Below, one piece after another: positions 13,472 through 14,311 of a stretch of 14,311 nucleotides of DNA; the stretch's first letter is position 1; each line of letters opens with the position of its first letter. The stretch lies in assembly GCA_947631655.1 (NCBI GenBank), contig CANRME010000021.1, positions 1 through 14,311 on the forward strand, in the 5' to 3' direction. The DNA is from an uncultured Bacilli bacterium (GTDB lineage: Bacteria; Bacillota_I; Bacilli_A; RF39; UBA660). Made by a program: the position numbers and the translations under genes. The notes under the pieces were generated by a model that had not been told where the DNA came from, made no database searches, and saw nothing but the letters and a program-made list of their open reading frames with translations.

Positions 13472-13483
13472 ATGAAAAAAGAA

Positions 13484-13514
13484 GGAAATCGCCTAGGTCG
13501 TTATAATATATATT
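13484..13514 (+). promoter_or_regulatory. Candidate promoter of dnaG, with GGAAATCGCC element
   Basis: GGAAATCGCC (13484-13493), TATAAT (13502-13507) and TATATT (13509-13514). The GGAAATCG-to-TATATT distance is identical to that upstream of the adhesin gene. The perfect TATAAT may be the working -10, in which case no good -35 exists. Confidence 0.45.
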
Positions 13515-13532
13515 TAATAGAAGGTGGTTTTT

Positions 13533-14311
13533 ATGGCTTTTTTAGAAAGTAGGGTTATAGAAGACATTAGAACACGGGCAAATATCGTCGATATTATTGG
13601 TAGTTATATTCCTATTACTAAAAAAGGGAATGATTATGTGGCAGTTTGTCCATTTCATGATGATCATTCACCATCGATGCATATTTCGGAAAGTAAGCAA
13701 ATTTATAAATGTTTTTCTTGTAATGCGGCGGGGAATGTTTTTACTTTTGTAGCTAATTATGAAGATATAAGTTTTCCTAATGCAGTATTAAGTGTAGCAT
13801 CAAAAATTGGGTATGAGCTTTTAGATAGTAATAAAACATTTACCAGTGAAAGAACTTTAACTAAAGAAAAAGAAATAATGGATATAACTTTGAAATTTTT
13901 TCAAAATAATTTAAATACAGCCTTTGGAACGGCCGCGAAAAAGTATCTATTAGATCGAGGTTTAACAGAAGAAATATTAAAAGAGTTTCAAGTGGGTTTA
14001 GCATTAGATGAAAAAGATACTTTATATAAGCTTTTGATAAAAAAAGGTTATGATGAAAAAACATTATTAAATTTGGGCTTAATTAATAAAAATGAAGAAG
14101 ATATATATGATTTCTTTACGAAGAGAATTACTTTTCCTTTGTGGGATAAAGATGGAAATGTGGTTGGTTTTAGTGCTCGTATTTATCGTAATGAGGATAC
14201 TTCTAAATATGTAAATAGTAAAGAGTCTTATCTATATAAAAAGAAAGATACTTTATATAATTATCATAATGCTAAAAAGTATGCCAAAATAAATTCGGGT
14301 ATAATAGTAGT
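13533..14311 (+). CDS. dnaG: DNA primase DnaG (3' end outside window)
   Basis: The first 259 codons of primase, which makes RNA primers for replication forks with the DnaB-type helicase. The start 'MAFLESRVIEDIRTRANIVDIIGSYIPITKKG' is typical. The N-terminal CHC2 zinc finger is complete: Cys39, His42, Cys60 and Cys63 in 'CPFHDDHSPSMHIS' and 'YKCFSCNAAGNVFTF'. The RNA-polymerase core domain begins after residue ~105 ('AKKYLLDRGLTEEILKEFQVG', 'RITFPLWDKDGNVVGFSAR', 'KYVNSKES'). The frame stays open to the window edge just before the TOPRIM residues. The start follows AAGGTGG (13521-13527). In many Bacillota the next gene is the sigma factor rpoD; that cannot be seen here. Confidence 0.96.
   Translation, partial: MAFLESRVIEDIRTRANIVDIIGSYIPITKKGNDYVAVCPFHDDHSPSMHISESKQIYKCFSCNAAGNVFTFVANYEDISFPNAVLSVASKIGYELLDSNKTFTSERTLTKEKEIMDITLKFFQNNLNTAFGTAAKKYLLDRGLTEEILKEFQVGLALDEKDTLYKLLIKKGYDEKTLLNLGLINKNEEDIYDFFTKRITFPLWDKDGNVVGFSARIYRNEDTSKYVNSKESYLYKKKDTLYNYHNAKKYAKINSGIIV

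Noticed and set aside
1..14311. UGA read as tryptophan (Mycoplasma-type code)
   Set aside because: Conserved proteins use TGG for tryptophan with no in-frame TGA, and the gene at 6733-6942 ends in TGA.
1..14311. CRISPR arrays, tRNA or rRNA genes
   Set aside because: I saw no regularly spaced repeats, no tRNA cloverleaf with a T-loop GTTCRA motif, and no rRNA-like sequence.

Overview
The window is very AT-rich, with short intergenic gaps, strong AGGAGG-type ribosome binding sites and many intrinsic terminators. TGG is the tryptophan codon throughout, and one TGA acts as a stop (6940-6942), so the standard bacterial code fits. Housekeeping genes (rmuC, uppP, trpS, dnaG), a Coat_F-family gene and a thioester/Cna-B surface adhesin point to an uncultured low-GC Bacillota, probably a gut member of the Bacilli/Mollicutes-like branch (RF39-type). 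UppP and an LPXTG-like anchor argue that it keeps a cell wall. The lineage is an inference.

Layout. 3-1322: 3' part of a large cell-surface protein (paralog A). 1403-2674: a small helical protein, a Coat_F-family protein and a cytoplasmic unknown. 2715-4040: paralog B with its own promoter. 4112-5497: short rhodanese-like protein and RmuC. 5543-5782: a probable structured non-coding RNA with promoter and U-tract. 5842-6663 (minus): UppP. 6733-7516: two overlapping unknown genes. 7506-8486 (minus): TrpS. 8570-9106: lipoprotein. 9148-10949: paralog C. 11112-13445: secreted thioester-domain adhesin with Cna-B-like repeats. 13533-end: start of dnaG, cut by the window edge.

The most interesting content is the family of three membrane-anchored surface proteins (A, B, C). 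B and C begin with the same module: a promoter with a poly-G run inside its spacer (11 G in B, 10 G in C), an inverted repeat around the Shine-Dalgarno, and a near-identical N-terminal anchor. Their ectodomains differ: C, like A, ends in a formylglycine-generating-enzyme-like C-type-lectin fold, while B ends in an unrelated 'VRPTLYLK' domain. In all three the last 90-110 bases of the variable C-terminal coding region are strikingly poor in adenine (about 14-18%, against 45% in a sampled stretch of gene C). This is what adenine-directed diversification by a diversity-generating retroelement (DGR) would leave. No reverse transcriptase or template repeat lies in the window.

My working model is a surface-display system with two layers of variation: slipped-strand ON/OFF tuning at a poly-G promoter spacer, and sequence diversification or cassette exchange of the displayed C-terminal domain. 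It sits next to a covalent-binding thioester adhesin. The promoter module is read directly from sequence; diversification and phase variation are inferred.
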